Shown here piece after piece: positions 14,962-26,997 of a DNA stretch of 64,000 nt. Made by a program: the position numbers and the translations under genes. Source of the DNA: Lachnospiraceae bacterium. Its GTDB lineage: Bacteria; Bacillota; Clostridia; Lachnospirales; Lachnospiraceae. Each line of letters starts with the position of its first letter. The first letter of the stretch is position 1. The notes beneath the pieces are model-generated. The model had not been told where the DNA came from and did not search any database. It was given only the letters and a program-made list of their open reading frames with translations. The DNA lies in NCBI GenBank assembly GCA_900765975.1, contig CAAFTS010000123.1, positions 1 through 64,000 of the forward strand, read 5' to 3'.

Positions 14962-17037
14962 ATGGCACATTATCTGGTTATCGTGGAGTCACCAGCGAAG
15001 GTGAAGACAATTAAAAAGTTTCTCGGTAGTAATTACACCGTAGCTGCTTCCAATGGACATGTCCGCGATTTGCCGAAAAGTCAGCTTGGAATTGGTCCGG
15101 AGAACGATTACGAGCCGAAATACATTACAATCAGAGGAAAAGGAGATATTCTTGCAAATTTACGGAAGGAAGCGAAGAAAGCCGATAAAGTTTTTCTGGC
15201 AACCGACCCGGACCGCGAAGGAGAAGCAATTTCGTGGCATCTTGCGACTGCATTGAAACTGGATCAGAAAAAAATGCGTCGTATTACTTTCAATGAAATT
15301 ACGAAAAATGCGGTAAAGGCATCTTTAAAAGCACCTCGTGAAATTGATATGAATCTAGTAGATGCACAACAGGCTCGTCGTGCTTTGGATCGTATGGTGG
15401 GATATCGGATTAGTCCTCTTCTCTGGGCAAAAGTTAAGCGTGGGCTGAGTGCAGGACGAGTACAGTCAGTGGCGCTGCGTATTATTGCAGATCGAGAAAC
15501 AGAAATTGATGCATTTATACCGGAAGAATACTGGTCTTTGGATGTGGTATTGAAAGTAAAAGGAGAAAGACGTCCTTTGACTGCAAAATTTTATGGAACA
15601 GAACAGAAGAAGATGACGATTTCTTCCAAGGAGGAAATGGATCGGATCCGGGAAGACATTGAAGATGCAGAATATCGAATTACAGATATCAAAAAGGGAG
15701 AGCGGATTCGTAAGGCGCCGTTGCCATTTACTACCAGTACACTTCAGCAGGAAGCTGCAAAGGTGCTGAATTTCGGAACGCAGAAAACAATGCGGATTGC
15801 ACAGCAATTGTATGAAGGAATAGATATTAAAGGCAGTGGCACCGTTGGTGTGATTACTTATCTGCGTACCGATTCTACACGTATTTCAGAAGAGGCGGAT
15901 GCAGCAGCAAGAGCCTACATTGGAGACACATATGGAGCTGAATATGTGGCAGATGGAAATACAGAAAAGAAAACAGATAAGAAGATACAGGATGCGCATG
16001 AGGCAATCCGCCCATCTGATATTACAAGAACACCGGCAGCGTTGAAAGAATCGCTGACACGAGATCAGTTCCGTCTGTATCAGTTGATTTGGAAACGTTT
16101 TGCCGCAAGCCGGATGCAGCCTGCAAAATATGAGACTACTTCTGTGAAAATTGGAGCAGCCGGATATTTATTTACGGTATCTGCATCTAAGGTGACGTTT
16201 GAAGGTTTCCGAACTGTATATACAGAATCAGATGAAGAAAAAGAAGAGGGAAATGTTCTGGTAGGAGGACTTTCTCTGGAATCTGTACTGAAAAAAGAAA
16301 GTATAGAGGAAAAACAGCATTTTACACAGCCGCCGGCTCACTATACGGAGGCAACTCTTGTAAAAACTCTGGAAGAGTTGGGCATTGGCCGACCGAGTAC
16401 CTATGCTCCGACGATTTCAACGATTCTTGCCCGCAGGTATATTACAAAAGAAGGAAAAAATCTCTATATGACTGAATTAGGAGAAGTGGTCAATCACATT
16501 ATGCTGCAGTCTTTTCCGAGTATCGTAGATGTGAATTTTACTGCCAATATGGAAGGTCTTTTGGATATGGTGGAAGAAGGAAAAGTACAGTGGAAAGAAG
16601 TAATCCGTAATTTCTATCCGGATCTAGATGAAGCTGTTAAGATTGCAGAAAAAGAACTGGAAAGCGTAGAGATTGAAGATGAAGTGACCGATGTAATCTG
16701 CGAAGAATGCGGCAGAAATATGGTTATTAAGTATGGCCCTCATGGCAAGTTTCTTGCTTGTCCGGGATTTCCAGAATGTCGGAATACAAAACCGTATCTG
16801 GAAAAAATCGGTGTACCATGTCCAGAATGTGGCAGTGAGGTTGTAATTCGCAAAACGAAAAAAGGCAGAAAATATTATGGATGTGAAAATAATCCAGAAT
16901 GCAATTTTATGTCATGGCAAAAACCGTCAAAGGAGAAATGTCCGGAGTGCGGTGGATATATGGTAGAAAAAGGAAATAAATTAGCATGTGCAGATGAAAA
17001 ATGCGGTTATGTGAAAAATTTAAAAAAGGATATGTAA
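14962..17037 (+). CDS. topA: DNA topoisomerase I (type IA)
   Basis: A 691-residue enzyme that relaxes negative supercoils. The Toprim domain opens the protein (VIVESPAKVKTI, ATDPDREGEAISWH). The active tyrosine sits in GVITYLRTDSTRIS. GRPSTYAPTIS marks the core end. Three C-terminal zinc ribbons follow (CEEC..CPGFPEC, CPEC..CENNPEC, CPEC..CADEKC). Length and order are standard. It lies between dprA and codY, an arrangement common in Lachnospiraceae. Confidence 0.96.
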   Translation: MAHYLVIVESPAKVKTIKKFLGSNYTVAASNGHVRDLPKSQLGIGPENDYEPKYITIRGKGDILANLRKEAKKADKVFLATDPDREGEAISWHLATALKLDQKKMRRITFNEITKNAVKASLKAPREIDMNLVDAQQARRALDRMVGYRISPLLWAKVKRGLSAGRVQSVALRIIADRETEIDAFIPEEYWSLDVVLKVKGERRPLTAKFYGTEQKKMTISSKEEMDRIREDIEDAEYRITDIKKGERIRKAPLPFTTSTLQQEAAKVLNFGTQKTMRIAQQLYEGIDIKGSGTVGVITYLRTDSTRISEEADAAARAYIGDTYGAEYVADGNTEKKTDKKIQDAHEAIRPSDITRTPAALKESLTRDQFRLYQLIWKRFAASRMQPAKYETTSVKIGAAGYLFTVSASKVTFEGFRTVYTESDEEKEEGNVLVGGLSLESVLKKESIEEKQHFTQPPAHYTEATLVKTLEELGIGRPSTYAPTISTILARRYITKEGKNLYMTELGEVVNHIMLQSFPSIVDVNFTANMEGLLDMVEEGKVQWKEVIRNFYPDLDEAVKIAEKELESVEIEDEVTDVICEECGRNMVIKYGPHGKFLACPGFPECRNTKPYLEKIGVPCPECGSEVVIRKTKKGRKYYGCENNPECNFMSWQKPSKEKCPECGGYMVEKGNKLACADEKCGYVKNLKKDM

Positions 17038-17131
17038 ATTTTATTGCTATTTCAAAAATTGTATGATAACATGAATTTATCGAGTGATTTGAAGTGAGTT
17101 GTGTATACAATTTGAGAAACGGAGGAGAAGG

Positions 17132-17911
17132 ATGAGTGTACAACTATTAGATAAAACAAGAAAAATTAATAAACTACTTCATAATAACAATTCCAGTAAA
17201 GTAGTTTTTAATGATATCTGTGCAGTATTAACTGAGATACTGAATTCTAATGTGCTGGTAGTCAGCAGAAAAGGAAAGGTTCTTGGTGTCAGCAAATGTA
17301 ATTCAGTTGAAGCTATTGGAGAATTGATTGGAGAATCTGTAGGTTCTCACATTGATGAAATGCTGAATGAGAGGCTTCTGAGTGTATTGTCCACCAAAGA
17401 GAATGTCAATCTGGAAACGTTGGGATTTTCCTCAGATTCTGTAAACGGATATCAGGCAATTATTACACCGATTGATATTGCCGGAGAACGTCTTGGAACC
17501 TTGTTTTTATATAAGCAGAATGAGACCTATTCCATTGATGACATTATTTTAAGTGAATATGGAACCGCTGTGGTGGGACTTGAGATGCTTCGCTCCGTAA
17601 ATGAAGAAAATGCAGAAGAGACAAGAAAAGAACATATTGTTCAGTCTGCAATCAGTACACTTTCCTTTTCAGAATTAGAAGCAATTATTCATATATTTGA
17701 TGAATTAAACGGAGTAGAGGGGATTCTGGTTGCAAGTAAAATTGCAGACCGCGTGGGAATTACTCGTTCTGTTATTGTTAATGCACTTCGCAAATTTGAA
17801 AGTGCCGGGGTCATTGAATCACGTTCTTCCGGAATGAAGGGTACATATATTAAGGTTTTAAATGACTATGTATTTACAGAGTTGGATAAGATCAAAAAAG
17901 AAAGAATGTAA
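17132..17911 (+). CDS. codY: GTP-sensing pleiotropic repressor CodY
   Basis: A 259-residue global regulator that represses amino acid, nitrogen and stationary-phase genes when GTP and branched-chain amino acids are plentiful. The N-terminal GAF domain (about 1-155) starts MSVQLLDKTRKINKLL; the C-terminal winged helix includes ASKIADRVGITRSVIVNALRK. ATG 17132 is preceded by GGAGGAG. The open frame extends upstream to 17099, but that would add residues foreign to the family. The branched-chain genes ilvB, ilvN and ilvE in this window would be expected targets from family knowledge, although the best CodY-box match seen is elsewhere, at 33727. Confidence 0.95.
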   Translation: MSVQLLDKTRKINKLLHNNNSSKVVFNDICAVLTEILNSNVLVVSRKGKVLGVSKCNSVEAIGELIGESVGSHIDEMLNERLLSVLSTKENVNLETLGFSSDSVNGYQAIITPIDIAGERLGTLFLYKQNETYSIDDIILSEYGTAVVGLEMLRSVNEENAEETRKEHIVQSAISTLSFSELEAIIHIFDELNGVEGILVASKIADRVGITRSVIVNALRKFESAGVIESRSSGMKGTYIKVLNDYVFTELDKIKKERM

Positions 17912-17947
17912 CTTCAGAAATAGTGCTGGTAAAAAGAGGAGAATAAA

Positions 17948-18268
17948 ATGTACGAAGGAAATCCGGTAGATTTACGTATGGTAAAAACAATTTCTGCAGA
18001 TGAAGTACTGGATGAAGCAACGCATAAGGCCAGAGTATTTAAGTATGACATGGAAGAAGATTACATGTATCTGGAATTAAGAGAAAAGGATCTAACAGCA
18101 ATTTCGCTGGATGCAAAGTATCGGTGTTATATAGCAACAAAGACAGAGTTGCTGTATTGTATTGGAGTCGTAAAAGAACGGTTTCAGTCAGAAGATGGCA
18201 ATATGCTTGTGTTCCGTATTGAAAATGGTTTTTATAATGTAATAGAAAATCGTCGAAGAAGTATGTAA
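17948..18268 (+). CDS. Small conserved-looking protein of unknown function next to codY
   Basis: A 106-residue, acidic, soluble protein starting MYEGNPVDLRMVKTISADEV, with AAGAGGAG upstream. A mostly beta-strand pattern (YMYLELREKDL, YRCYIATKTELLYCIGVVKERF, MLVFRIENGFYNVI) recalls the small N-terminal barrel of YcgR/PilZ proteins, but no RxxxR/DxSxxG PilZ motif is present. The family was not identified. It follows codY by 36 nt and is closed by a very strong terminator, so it is likely the last gene of the codY transcript. Confidence 0.65.
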   Translation: MYEGNPVDLRMVKTISADEVLDEATHKARVFKYDMEEDYMYLELREKDLTAISLDAKYRCYIATKTELLYCIGVVKERFQSEDGNMLVFRIENGFYNVIENRRRSM

Positions 18269-18280
18269 AAGTAAAAATAG

Positions 18281-18324
18281 TGCCTGTATTTCAGAAAATT
18301 AATTCTGAAATACAGGCGTTTTTT
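18281..18324 (+). terminator. Strong terminator after the codY-linked small gene
   Basis: A perfect 15-bp stem (18281-18295 with 18302-18316), loop AATTAA, is followed by seven T. Part of the stem (TTTCAGAAAATT) resembles a CodY half-site, but the terminator role is sufficient to explain it. Confidence 0.92.
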
Positions 18325-18549
18325 TGATAAAAAAGGTTAAAATATTACGAGAAAACGTTAATAATCTACTGAAATTAGAAAAGCGATAAAAATAAATACA
18401 AATATCAGAAAATAAGTGTTATTATAAATAAAATTGTGTCCATATGAATACAAAAGAGTGAAATGAAAGGTGGCACTCAGGTATATGGAGGCAAGTTGGA
18501 AGAGGTTACGATATGCAAATCTCTTCGGAAAGGAAAAGGAGGAAAACAA

Positions 18550-20931
18550 GTGAAAAAGTTAAAAACAAAGTTCTTTGCATTGTCCATGGCATTTGTAATG
18601 ATTTTAAGCATCATTCAAAGTGGAGCTGTCCCTATGGTACAAGCAGCAGGTGGAACAGATGAAAACAAGGTAGAGTATGAGTTGCTTGATCAGGCTCCGA
18701 TGAAAGCATCTGTAAGAGCAAGTAGTGAAGTGTCTGTGAAAGATTGGGGAGATGGACCGGCAACTTATGCATTTGACGGGAACGCAGATACAACATGGCA
18801 TACAAATTATGATGGAACAAAGTCTGTTTTGCCACAGAGTATTGAATGGGATCTAGGTGGTACATATTTAATAGGACAGTTGTCTTATGTAAGAAAAAGT
18901 ACTGCAGAAAATGGTACGTGGAAAGATATTGTCGTTACAGCGACATTGAAGGATGGTACTACAAAGGTTGTTTATAATCAGGCAATGCCTGAAACTGCAA
19001 TGGGGGCAACTACTTTGATTCAGTTCGCACCAGTGGAAGCGAATCATTTGAAAGTAGATATTAGAAGTAATTACAAAGGTGGAACAGATACTTTTGCGGC
19101 AGCTGCTGAAATTAATGTGTATAAGGCTATTGTAAAAGAACCGGAACCGCCTGTTGTTGAAAAACCTATTACAGTTACACCAAATACATTAACGCTGACA
19201 GAAGGTCAAGCGTTTGAACTGAAATATGCATTAACTCCGGAAGCACAAGATGCGGGCTGGGTTGGCGCTTGGGATAGTGCGAATACGAATAGCGGTGTAG
19301 TTAAATTTGATGTAAATACTGGTAAGGGCGTTGCGGTAGGCACAGGAGATGTTACAATTCAGGCAAAGGCAACGCTTACAACAGCGACAGGAAGTACTAC
19401 AAAATTTGCTGGATGCAAGATTCATGTAAATAAGGCAGAAGTGCGGTCTGTCATTGTTTTAAATGGAACAGAGTATACTGCAGAAAGTTTGGAGGATGCA
19501 ATCGCTCAGTTCGGATTAACGAATGGAAATCCGAAAGAAAATATTAGCAGTATTGAATTTAAGAGTGGCGCTGTTCGGGATGAAGATTTGGATTATTTAG
19601 TTGCTCATAAAAAGTGGTTTGATTTTGAGTTGAAATCATTTAAAATTGCTGATGATGTTGCGGTTTATGGATTATCAGGAAATGAAATCCCCGGAAATGT
19701 TTTTCAGTTAAATGGTTCTAGTTCAACGAGTTTAGAACATGTTTATTTGGGAAAAAATATTAAAGGTCTTGCAAGGGGAGCATTTTCTAAATGTTATGAT
19801 TTAAAGACTTTTGAAGCTCCAGGACTAGAATATTTGAAAGAAAATTCTCTCGCAAGAGTAAAGGTAGAAGAATTTAATTTCCCGGCATTAAAGAAAATAG
19901 AAGAAGATGCCTTTGGAACCTATACGAATGCAGTGACAACTAAAATTAGTCTTCCGGCGGTAGAAACACTGGAACATGATACTTTTAAGTATTTTACAAA
20001 TTTGAAAGAGTTGACATTTGGTGCAGTACCTCCGCAGATTCGAATCACAGCGAATACAGAATTTGAATTTGCAAAGGGAGCGAAAGAAAATCTGAAATTA
20101 AATATTCCGGATGGAGCTCTTGAGGCTTATATGAACAGTGCGGGATATGATGCAGACAATGGTACATGGTATGGCATTCCGAAAGATGCACTTGTGTTGC
20201 AGAAACCTCACGTACATCAGTACACGTATATGGCAAAAGATAATAAAATAACAGAATCCTGTATATGCGGACATAGTGCAAGTGCAACAATTACAGCAGA
20301 AGATGCAGAATATACAGGAGAGGAAATGAAAACGGCAGAGGTTGCTTATACAGAAAATTGGGCAGGCAATAAACCGGAAATTGTATATGAAAATAATATG
20401 GAGGTTGGAACTGCAACTGCTAAGATTACGGTTGAACAAGTAACTGCAAGAGTGTCATTTGAGATTACGGATACAACAGCACCAGAAGTAATGGTAGAAC
20501 AGAACTATAATGAGAAGAGCAATACCGTAACAGTAACCTTGACTTCAAATGAGCCGCTTAAGAAACCGGAAGGCTGGAGTGCATCAGACGAAGAGGGGAA
20601 AGTCTTTACAAAGGTTTATGGCAAAAACGGTATATATGAACTGTTGCTGGAAGATGTACATGGAAATGCTGTGGAAACAAGATTTGAAGTGGATTCCATT
20701 AAGAAAGATATTACCCCGGAGAAACCAAAGCCGGAGGATCAGTCGGGGAAACCGAGTAAAACGGGAAAACCGGGAAAACCGGCTGTGCCAGAGAAAAATG
20801 GTTCAACTGCAGTTCAGACCGGGGATACGACATCGATGGTGCCGGCATTGATTGGTATTTTGGTTGCAATTGTGGCAATTGGTGTTGTAATTTATAGAAA
20901 ACGTAGCAAACACGACAAACACCGCAAGTAA
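18550..20931 (+). CDS. Large mosaic cell-surface protein (F5/8C-like, Ig-like, BspA-type leucine-rich repeats)
   Basis: A 793-residue exported protein. A signal peptide (MKKLKTKFFALSMAF to VQAAGG, about 1-36) is followed by an F5/8 type C/CBM32-like jelly roll (about 55-200; TYAFDGNADTTWHTNYDG, IEWDLGG), an Ig-like domain (about 210-300; ITVTPNTLTLTEGQ), BspA-type leucine-rich repeats (about 330-530; ALKKIEEDAFGTY, AVETLEHDTF), and further Ig-like segments. A Pro/Lys/Gly-rich stretch, VQTGD, a membrane helix and a basic tail end the protein. VQTGD before the helix looks like a non-LPXTG sortase signal. GTG 18550 is chosen for AAGGAGG 7 nt upstream and the proper signal peptide; an in-frame ATG at 18463 lacks a site. 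Probable role: glycan binding or adhesion. Confidence 0.85.
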   Translation: MKKLKTKFFALSMAFVMILSIIQSGAVPMVQAAGGTDENKVEYELLDQAPMKASVRASSEVSVKDWGDGPATYAFDGNADTTWHTNYDGTKSVLPQSIEWDLGGTYLIGQLSYVRKSTAENGTWKDIVVTATLKDGTTKVVYNQAMPETAMGATTLIQFAPVEANHLKVDIRSNYKGGTDTFAAAAEINVYKAIVKEPEPPVVEKPITVTPNTLTLTEGQAFELKYALTPEAQDAGWVGAWDSANTNSGVVKFDVNTGKGVAVGTGDVTIQAKATLTTATGSTTKFAGCKIHVNKAEVRSVIVLNGTEYTAESLEDAIAQFGLTNGNPKENISSIEFKSGAVRDEDLDYLVAHKKWFDFELKSFKIADDVAVYGLSGNEIPGNVFQLNGSSSTSLEHVYLGKNIKGLARGAFSKCYDLKTFEAPGLEYLKENSLARVKVEEFNFPALKKIEEDAFGTYTNAVTTKISLPAVETLEHDTFKYFTNLKELTFGAVPPQIRITANTEFEFAKGAKENLKLNIPDGALEAYMNSAGYDADNGTWYGIPKDALVLQKPHVHQYTYMAKDNKITESCICGHSASATITAEDAEYTGEEMKTAEVAYTENWAGNKPEIVYENNMEVGTATAKITVEQVTARVSFEITDTTAPEVMVEQNYNEKSNTVTVTLTSNEPLKKPEGWSASDEEGKVFTKVYGKNGIYELLLEDVHGNAVETRFEVDSIKKDITPEKPKPEDQSGKPSKTGKPGKPAVPEKNGSTAVQTGDTTSMVPALIGILVAIVAIGVVIYRKRSKHDKHRK

Positions 20932-20970
20932 TTCGGCAGAATCAGAATTTTTTGTATAGCTGAAATGAAG

Positions 20971-21002
20971 ATAAAGTGAGAGGCAAGAGTCTCTCACTTT
21001 AT
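20971..21002. terminator. Terminator after the surface protein
   Basis: A perfect 12-bp stem (20971-20982 with 20991-21002) with an 8-nt loop, ending in CTTTATTTAT. It lies just upstream of the groES promoter and insulates it. Confidence 0.75.
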
Positions 21003-21045
21003 TTATGTCCTTTTATAAACTAATTATAAAAAATTAGAATCACTG

Positions 21046-21074
21046 TTGACAAATGAGAAGTGTAGTGCTATTTT
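21046..21074 (+). promoter_or_regulatory. groESL promoter
   Basis: TTGACA (21046-21051), a 17-nt spacer and TATTTT (21069-21074), with an extended TGC before the -10. It lies directly upstream of the CIRCE element. Confidence 0.85.
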
Positions 21075-21085
21075 ATATTCATGGG

Positions 21086-21112
21086 TTAGCACTCAGAGTA
21101 TATGAGTGCTAA
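21086..21112. promoter_or_regulatory. CIRCE operator (HrcA binding site)
   Basis: TTAGCACTC-N9-GAGTGCTAA, an exact match to the CIRCE consensus. It lies just downstream of the groES promoter, so HrcA repression of groESL with relief on heat shock is expected. hrcA itself is not in the window. Confidence 0.98.
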
Positions 21113-21139
21113 CAGTGCAATTATAAAGGAGGAATTATA

Positions 21140-21424
21140 ATGAAGTTAGTACCATTAGGTGACAAGATTGTGTTAAAGCAGTTAGAGGCAGAAGAGACAA
21201 CAAAATCAGGAATTGTTCTTCCTGGTCAGGCAAAAGAAAAACCACAGGAGGCTGAAGTTATAGCAGTAGGTCCTGGCGGTGTAATAGATGGAAAAGAAGT
21301 GATTATGCAGGTAAAAGCAGGGGATAAAGTAATTTATTCAAAATACGCAGGAACAGATGTAGAACTGGATGGACAGGAGTACATCATTGTAAAACAGAAT
21401 GATATTCTTGCAATTGTAGAGTAG
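21140..21424 (+). CDS. groES: Co-chaperonin GroES
   Basis: A 94-residue protein, the ring-lid partner of GroEL. It starts MKLVPLGDKIVLKQLEAEETTKSGIVLP and contains the family pattern KVIYSKYAGTDV; the mobile loop is present. AAAGGAGG precedes the ATG. It is the first gene of the CIRCE-controlled operon, 72 nt before groEL. Confidence 0.97.
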   Translation: MKLVPLGDKIVLKQLEAEETTKSGIVLPGQAKEKPQEAEVIAVGPGGVIDGKEVIMQVKAGDKVIYSKYAGTDVELDGQEYIIVKQNDILAIVE

Positions 21425-21469
21425 CAGATGCATATAGAATAATTGTTTGAGATTCATAAAGTTTAATGA

Positions 21470-23119
<1,650 letters not shown>

Positions 23120-23131
23120 AAAATATGAGAA

Positions 23132-23161
23132 GGGACTGTACGAAAGTACGGTCCCTTTTTT
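23132..23161 (+). terminator. Terminator of groESL
   Basis: A 10-bp stem (GGGACTGTAC/GTACGGTCCC, one T-G pair) with loop GAAA is followed by six T, 12 nt after the groEL stop codon. Confidence 0.93.
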
Positions 23162-23266
23162 GAGATAAACAGGGATTCTATTAAAAAGACAGATAAGTAG
23201 ATATTAGCAAATATAATGGGGCGAAAATAAGGTGGAAATATTACTAAAATTAATGCACTTTTGCTC

Positions 23267-23295
23267 TTGACAACTATATTGAATTTCGGTATCAT
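23267..23295 (+). promoter_or_regulatory. guaB promoter
   Basis: TTGACA (23267-23272), 17 nt and TATCAT (23290-23295). The leader of about 90 nt contains a small repeat (GGTTAC at 23311 with GTAACC at 23337); no purine riboswitch core was seen. Confidence 0.75.
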
Positions 23296-23386
23296 AACGG
23301 ATAAACTATCGGTTACTTTTTTACAAAAAAGATTGTGTAACCTATTAATTCAGAAAAATACAGTTGGAGAAAGAGAGGAAGTTTAG

Positions 23387-24844
<1,458 letters not shown>

Positions 24845-24889
24845 TGTGATGCTGATTTGGATTTTTTATAATTAAACAAGGTAGTTATG

Positions 24890-24939
24890 CGGAACTGGGA
24901 AATGGCGGTGATTCGGTACATATCCCAGTTCCGTTTTTT
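24890..24939 (+). terminator. Terminator of guaB
   Basis: An 11-bp perfect stem (24890-24900 with 24923-24933) around a 22-nt loop is followed by six T. Confidence 0.85.
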
Positions 24940-25073
24940 ATAGAGCCAAACTCTTTTTTTTATTTTTTATCCTTCATAAAAAATTCATAATTGATTTCCG
25001 AATTTTTAAGGATTGTATGGTAAGATAAAAGAAATAGATAGAAAATGAGAGTGCAAAAGAGAAGGCGTTTTTG

Positions 25074-25754
25074 ATGAAAAAGAGAAGAAACAACAGAAGG
25101 AAACGTGTAAATATAAATAAGCAGCAATTGTATGGGAAGATTGGAATAGTGGTTTTAGTTGTTCTTTTGGTAGTTCTTATGATGTACCAATGCGTATGGA
25201 AAAAAACAGAAACAAGCCATTTGAATCTTGATGCATCGGAACCGCAGATAGATGTGCAATTGTTGGATATCAATGAATATTCAAGACCGGGAACTGCATC
25301 TGATCCGATTACAGGAATTGTGATTCATTATACAGCAAATCCGGGGAGTACAGCTCAAAATAACCGCGATTATTTTAATGGACTTCAAGATGGGCATGGC
25401 GATTATACCAGCAGTCATTTTGTAGTTGGTATGGAAGGAGAAATCGTGCAGTGTGTTCCAACGTGGGAGATTGCTTATGCGTCCAATGGCAGAAATCAAG
25501 ATACGGTATCGATTGAGTGTTGTCATCCGGATGAAACAGGAAAGTTCACAAAGGAAACATATATTTCAGTTGTAAGATTGACGGCGTATTTGTGTGAAAA
25601 ATATCAATTGACTGAGAAAGATGTGATCCGACATTATGATGTGACGGGAAAGAATTGTCCTAAATATTTTGTGGAACATGAAGGTGCATGGCAGACTTTT
25701 TTGGCAGATGTTGCGGCGGCATTGGAGGCTGATGAAAATAAAAAGGGGCAGTGA
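25074..25754 (+). CDS. Membrane-anchored N-acetylmuramoyl-L-alanine amidase (amidase_2 type)
   Basis: A 226-residue protein with a very basic N terminus (KKRRNNRRKR), one membrane helix (about 22-41) and an extracytoplasmic amidase_2/PGRP-like domain (about 65-215). Zinc ligands appear in GIVIHYTANPG (first His), IRHYDVTGKNCP (second His) and that last Cys. It is expected to cut the amide bond between muramic acid and the stem peptide; a role in sporulation or septum remodelling is possible. ATG 25074 is used; the frame opens one codon pair earlier with TTG. aroK follows after its own promoter. Confidence 0.87.
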   Translation: MKKRRNNRRKRVNINKQQLYGKIGIVVLVVLLVVLMMYQCVWKKTETSHLNLDASEPQIDVQLLDINEYSRPGTASDPITGIVIHYTANPGSTAQNNRDYFNGLQDGHGDYTSSHFVVGMEGEIVQCVPTWEIAYASNGRNQDTVSIECCHPDETGKFTKETYISVVRLTAYLCEKYQLTEKDVIRHYDVTGKNCPKYFVEHEGAWQTFLADVAAALEADENKKGQ

Positions 25755-25763
25755 GTCTTATGC

Positions 25764-25792
25764 TTGCGGAACGGGTGGAAAATTGTTATAAT
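25764..25792 (+). promoter_or_regulatory. Predicted promoter of aroK
   Basis: TTGCGG (25764-25769), a 17-nt spacer and TATAAT (25787-25792). The TTG that opens the long reading frame is therefore more likely the -35 element than a start codon. Confidence 0.65.
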
Positions 25793-25826
25793 AGAGCCCA
25801 GAATTGAAAGGGCTGAGGTTGGACTT

Positions 25827-26366
25827 ATGGGAAATGTTTTAAAAGAACCGTTGAATTATAGTCTTGTTCTAATTGGGTTTATGGGAACTGGAAAGTCAAC
25901 GGTTTCTGCATATTTGAGTGAGAAATATCATATGGAAACGATTGATATGGATCAAGTGATCGCAGAAGAAGAGGGGATGAGTATTCCGCATATTTTTGAG
26001 CAATATGGGGAAGCCTATTTTCGGAATCTGGAAACTTCGCTTTTGAAAAGATTACAGATGAAGAAACATGTTGTGATTTCCTGTGGGGGCGGAACTGCAC
26101 TTCGTGCAGAAAATGTAAAAGAAATGAAGAAAAATGGAAGAGTAGTTCTTTTGACTGCAGCGCCGGCAACCATTTATGAGCGAGTAAAGAACAGCGATGA
26201 AAGACCAATTCTGCGTGGAAATAAAAATATAGAGTATATTTCTTCGTTGATGGAAGAACGGGCTGAAAAATACGAACTCGCAGCGGATGTGATCGTGGAG
26301 ACGGATCACAAAACAGTAGCAGAGATTTGTGAAGAAATAATTACCAGAGTCATGGAGTTGAAGTGA
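25827..26366 (+). CDS. aroK: Shikimate kinase
   Basis: A 179-residue enzyme phosphorylating shikimate in aromatic amino acid synthesis. P-loop GFMGTGKST, the substrate-binding DMDQVI and FRNLE motifs, CGGGTALR and the lid arginine region (NSDERPIL) are present. ATG 25827 gives the normal family length; the longer frame starting at 25764 runs through a promoter. It is 1 nt from the next gene, which is likely co-transcribed. Confidence 0.93.
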   Translation: MGNVLKEPLNYSLVLIGFMGTGKSTVSAYLSEKYHMETIDMDQVIAEEEGMSIPHIFEQYGEAYFRNLETSLLKRLQMKKHVVISCGGGTALRAENVKEMKKNGRVVLLTAAPATIYERVKNSDERPILRGNKNIEYISSLMEERAEKYELAADVIVETDHKTVAEICEEIITRVMELK

Positions 26367-26367
26367 G

Positions 26368-26874
26368 ATGATATTAGAAAGATTTTATCCGGATGAATAT
26401 GTGGCATCTACATATAAGATTCCGTTTGAAAAGCTATATGAAGAGGGATATCGAGGTGTAATCTTTGATATTGATAATACGCTGGTACCGCATGGCGCAC
26501 CGGCAGATGAGCGTGCAAAGAAATTGTTTGCGCGTTTGCGGGAGATTGGATTTGAATCTTGTTTGATTTCGAATAACCAAGAGCCTCGTGTAAAGATGTT
26601 TAATGAAGAGATTCAGACAAGATATATATATAATGCACATAAACCGTCTACAAAAAACTATATACGGGCAATGGAAGAGATGGGAACTGACAAAGGCAAT
26701 ACAGTGTTTGTAGGGGATCAGTTGTTTACGGATGTATGGGGAGCGAAACGTGCAGGAATTCACAATATTCTTGTGAAACCGATTCATCCAAAAGAGGAGA
26801 TACAGATTGTTTTGAAACGATATTTAGAACGGATTGTCCTGCATTTTTATAAAAAACAACGCAGGAAGTCTTGA
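26368..26874 (+). CDS. YqeG-family HAD IIIA-type phosphatase
   Basis: A 168-residue cytosolic HAD-superfamily protein. Motif I is FDIDNTLVPHG, motif II SNNQEPR, and motif III/IV FVGDQLFTDVWGAKRAG. It matches the YqeG group of Firmicutes, whose substrate is not settled (phosphatidylglycerophosphate phosphatase activity is reported for relatives). ATG 26368 overlaps the tail region of aroK with a 1-nt gap. No terminator follows; efp has its own promoter. Confidence 0.87.
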   Translation: MILERFYPDEYVASTYKIPFEKLYEEGYRGVIFDIDNTLVPHGAPADERAKKLFARLREIGFESCLISNNQEPRVKMFNEEIQTRYIYNAHKPSTKNYIRAMEEMGTDKGNTVFVGDQLFTDVWGAKRAGIHNILVKPIHPKEEIQIVLKRYLERIVLHFYKKQRRKS

Positions 26875-26912
26875 TTTCGGATAACAAAAAAGAAATTCAT
26901 GAAGAAAAAAGG

Positions 26913-26941
26913 TTGAAAAAAACTTGAAATTATTATAAAAT
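26913..26941 (+). promoter_or_regulatory. Predicted efp promoter
   Basis: TTGAAA (26913-26918), 17 nt and TAAAAT (26936-26941). Confidence 0.55.
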
Positions 26942-26997
26942 TAGTTACAGTTCAGAATTTATGCGCTAGGAGTGCGCGTTTGAAGGAGGATTTACAA

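Noticed and set aside
18286-18300. CodY-like sequence within the terminator at 18281
   Set aside because: Three mismatches to the consensus, and the symmetry is explained by the terminator stem.
18463-18549. Upstream in-frame ATG of the surface protein
   Set aside because: No ribosome binding site, and it would bury the signal peptide; GTG 18550 has a strong site.
20549-20851. 100-codon forward frame inside the surface protein
   Set aside because: A shadow of the repeat-rich coding frame with a basic, uninformative translation.
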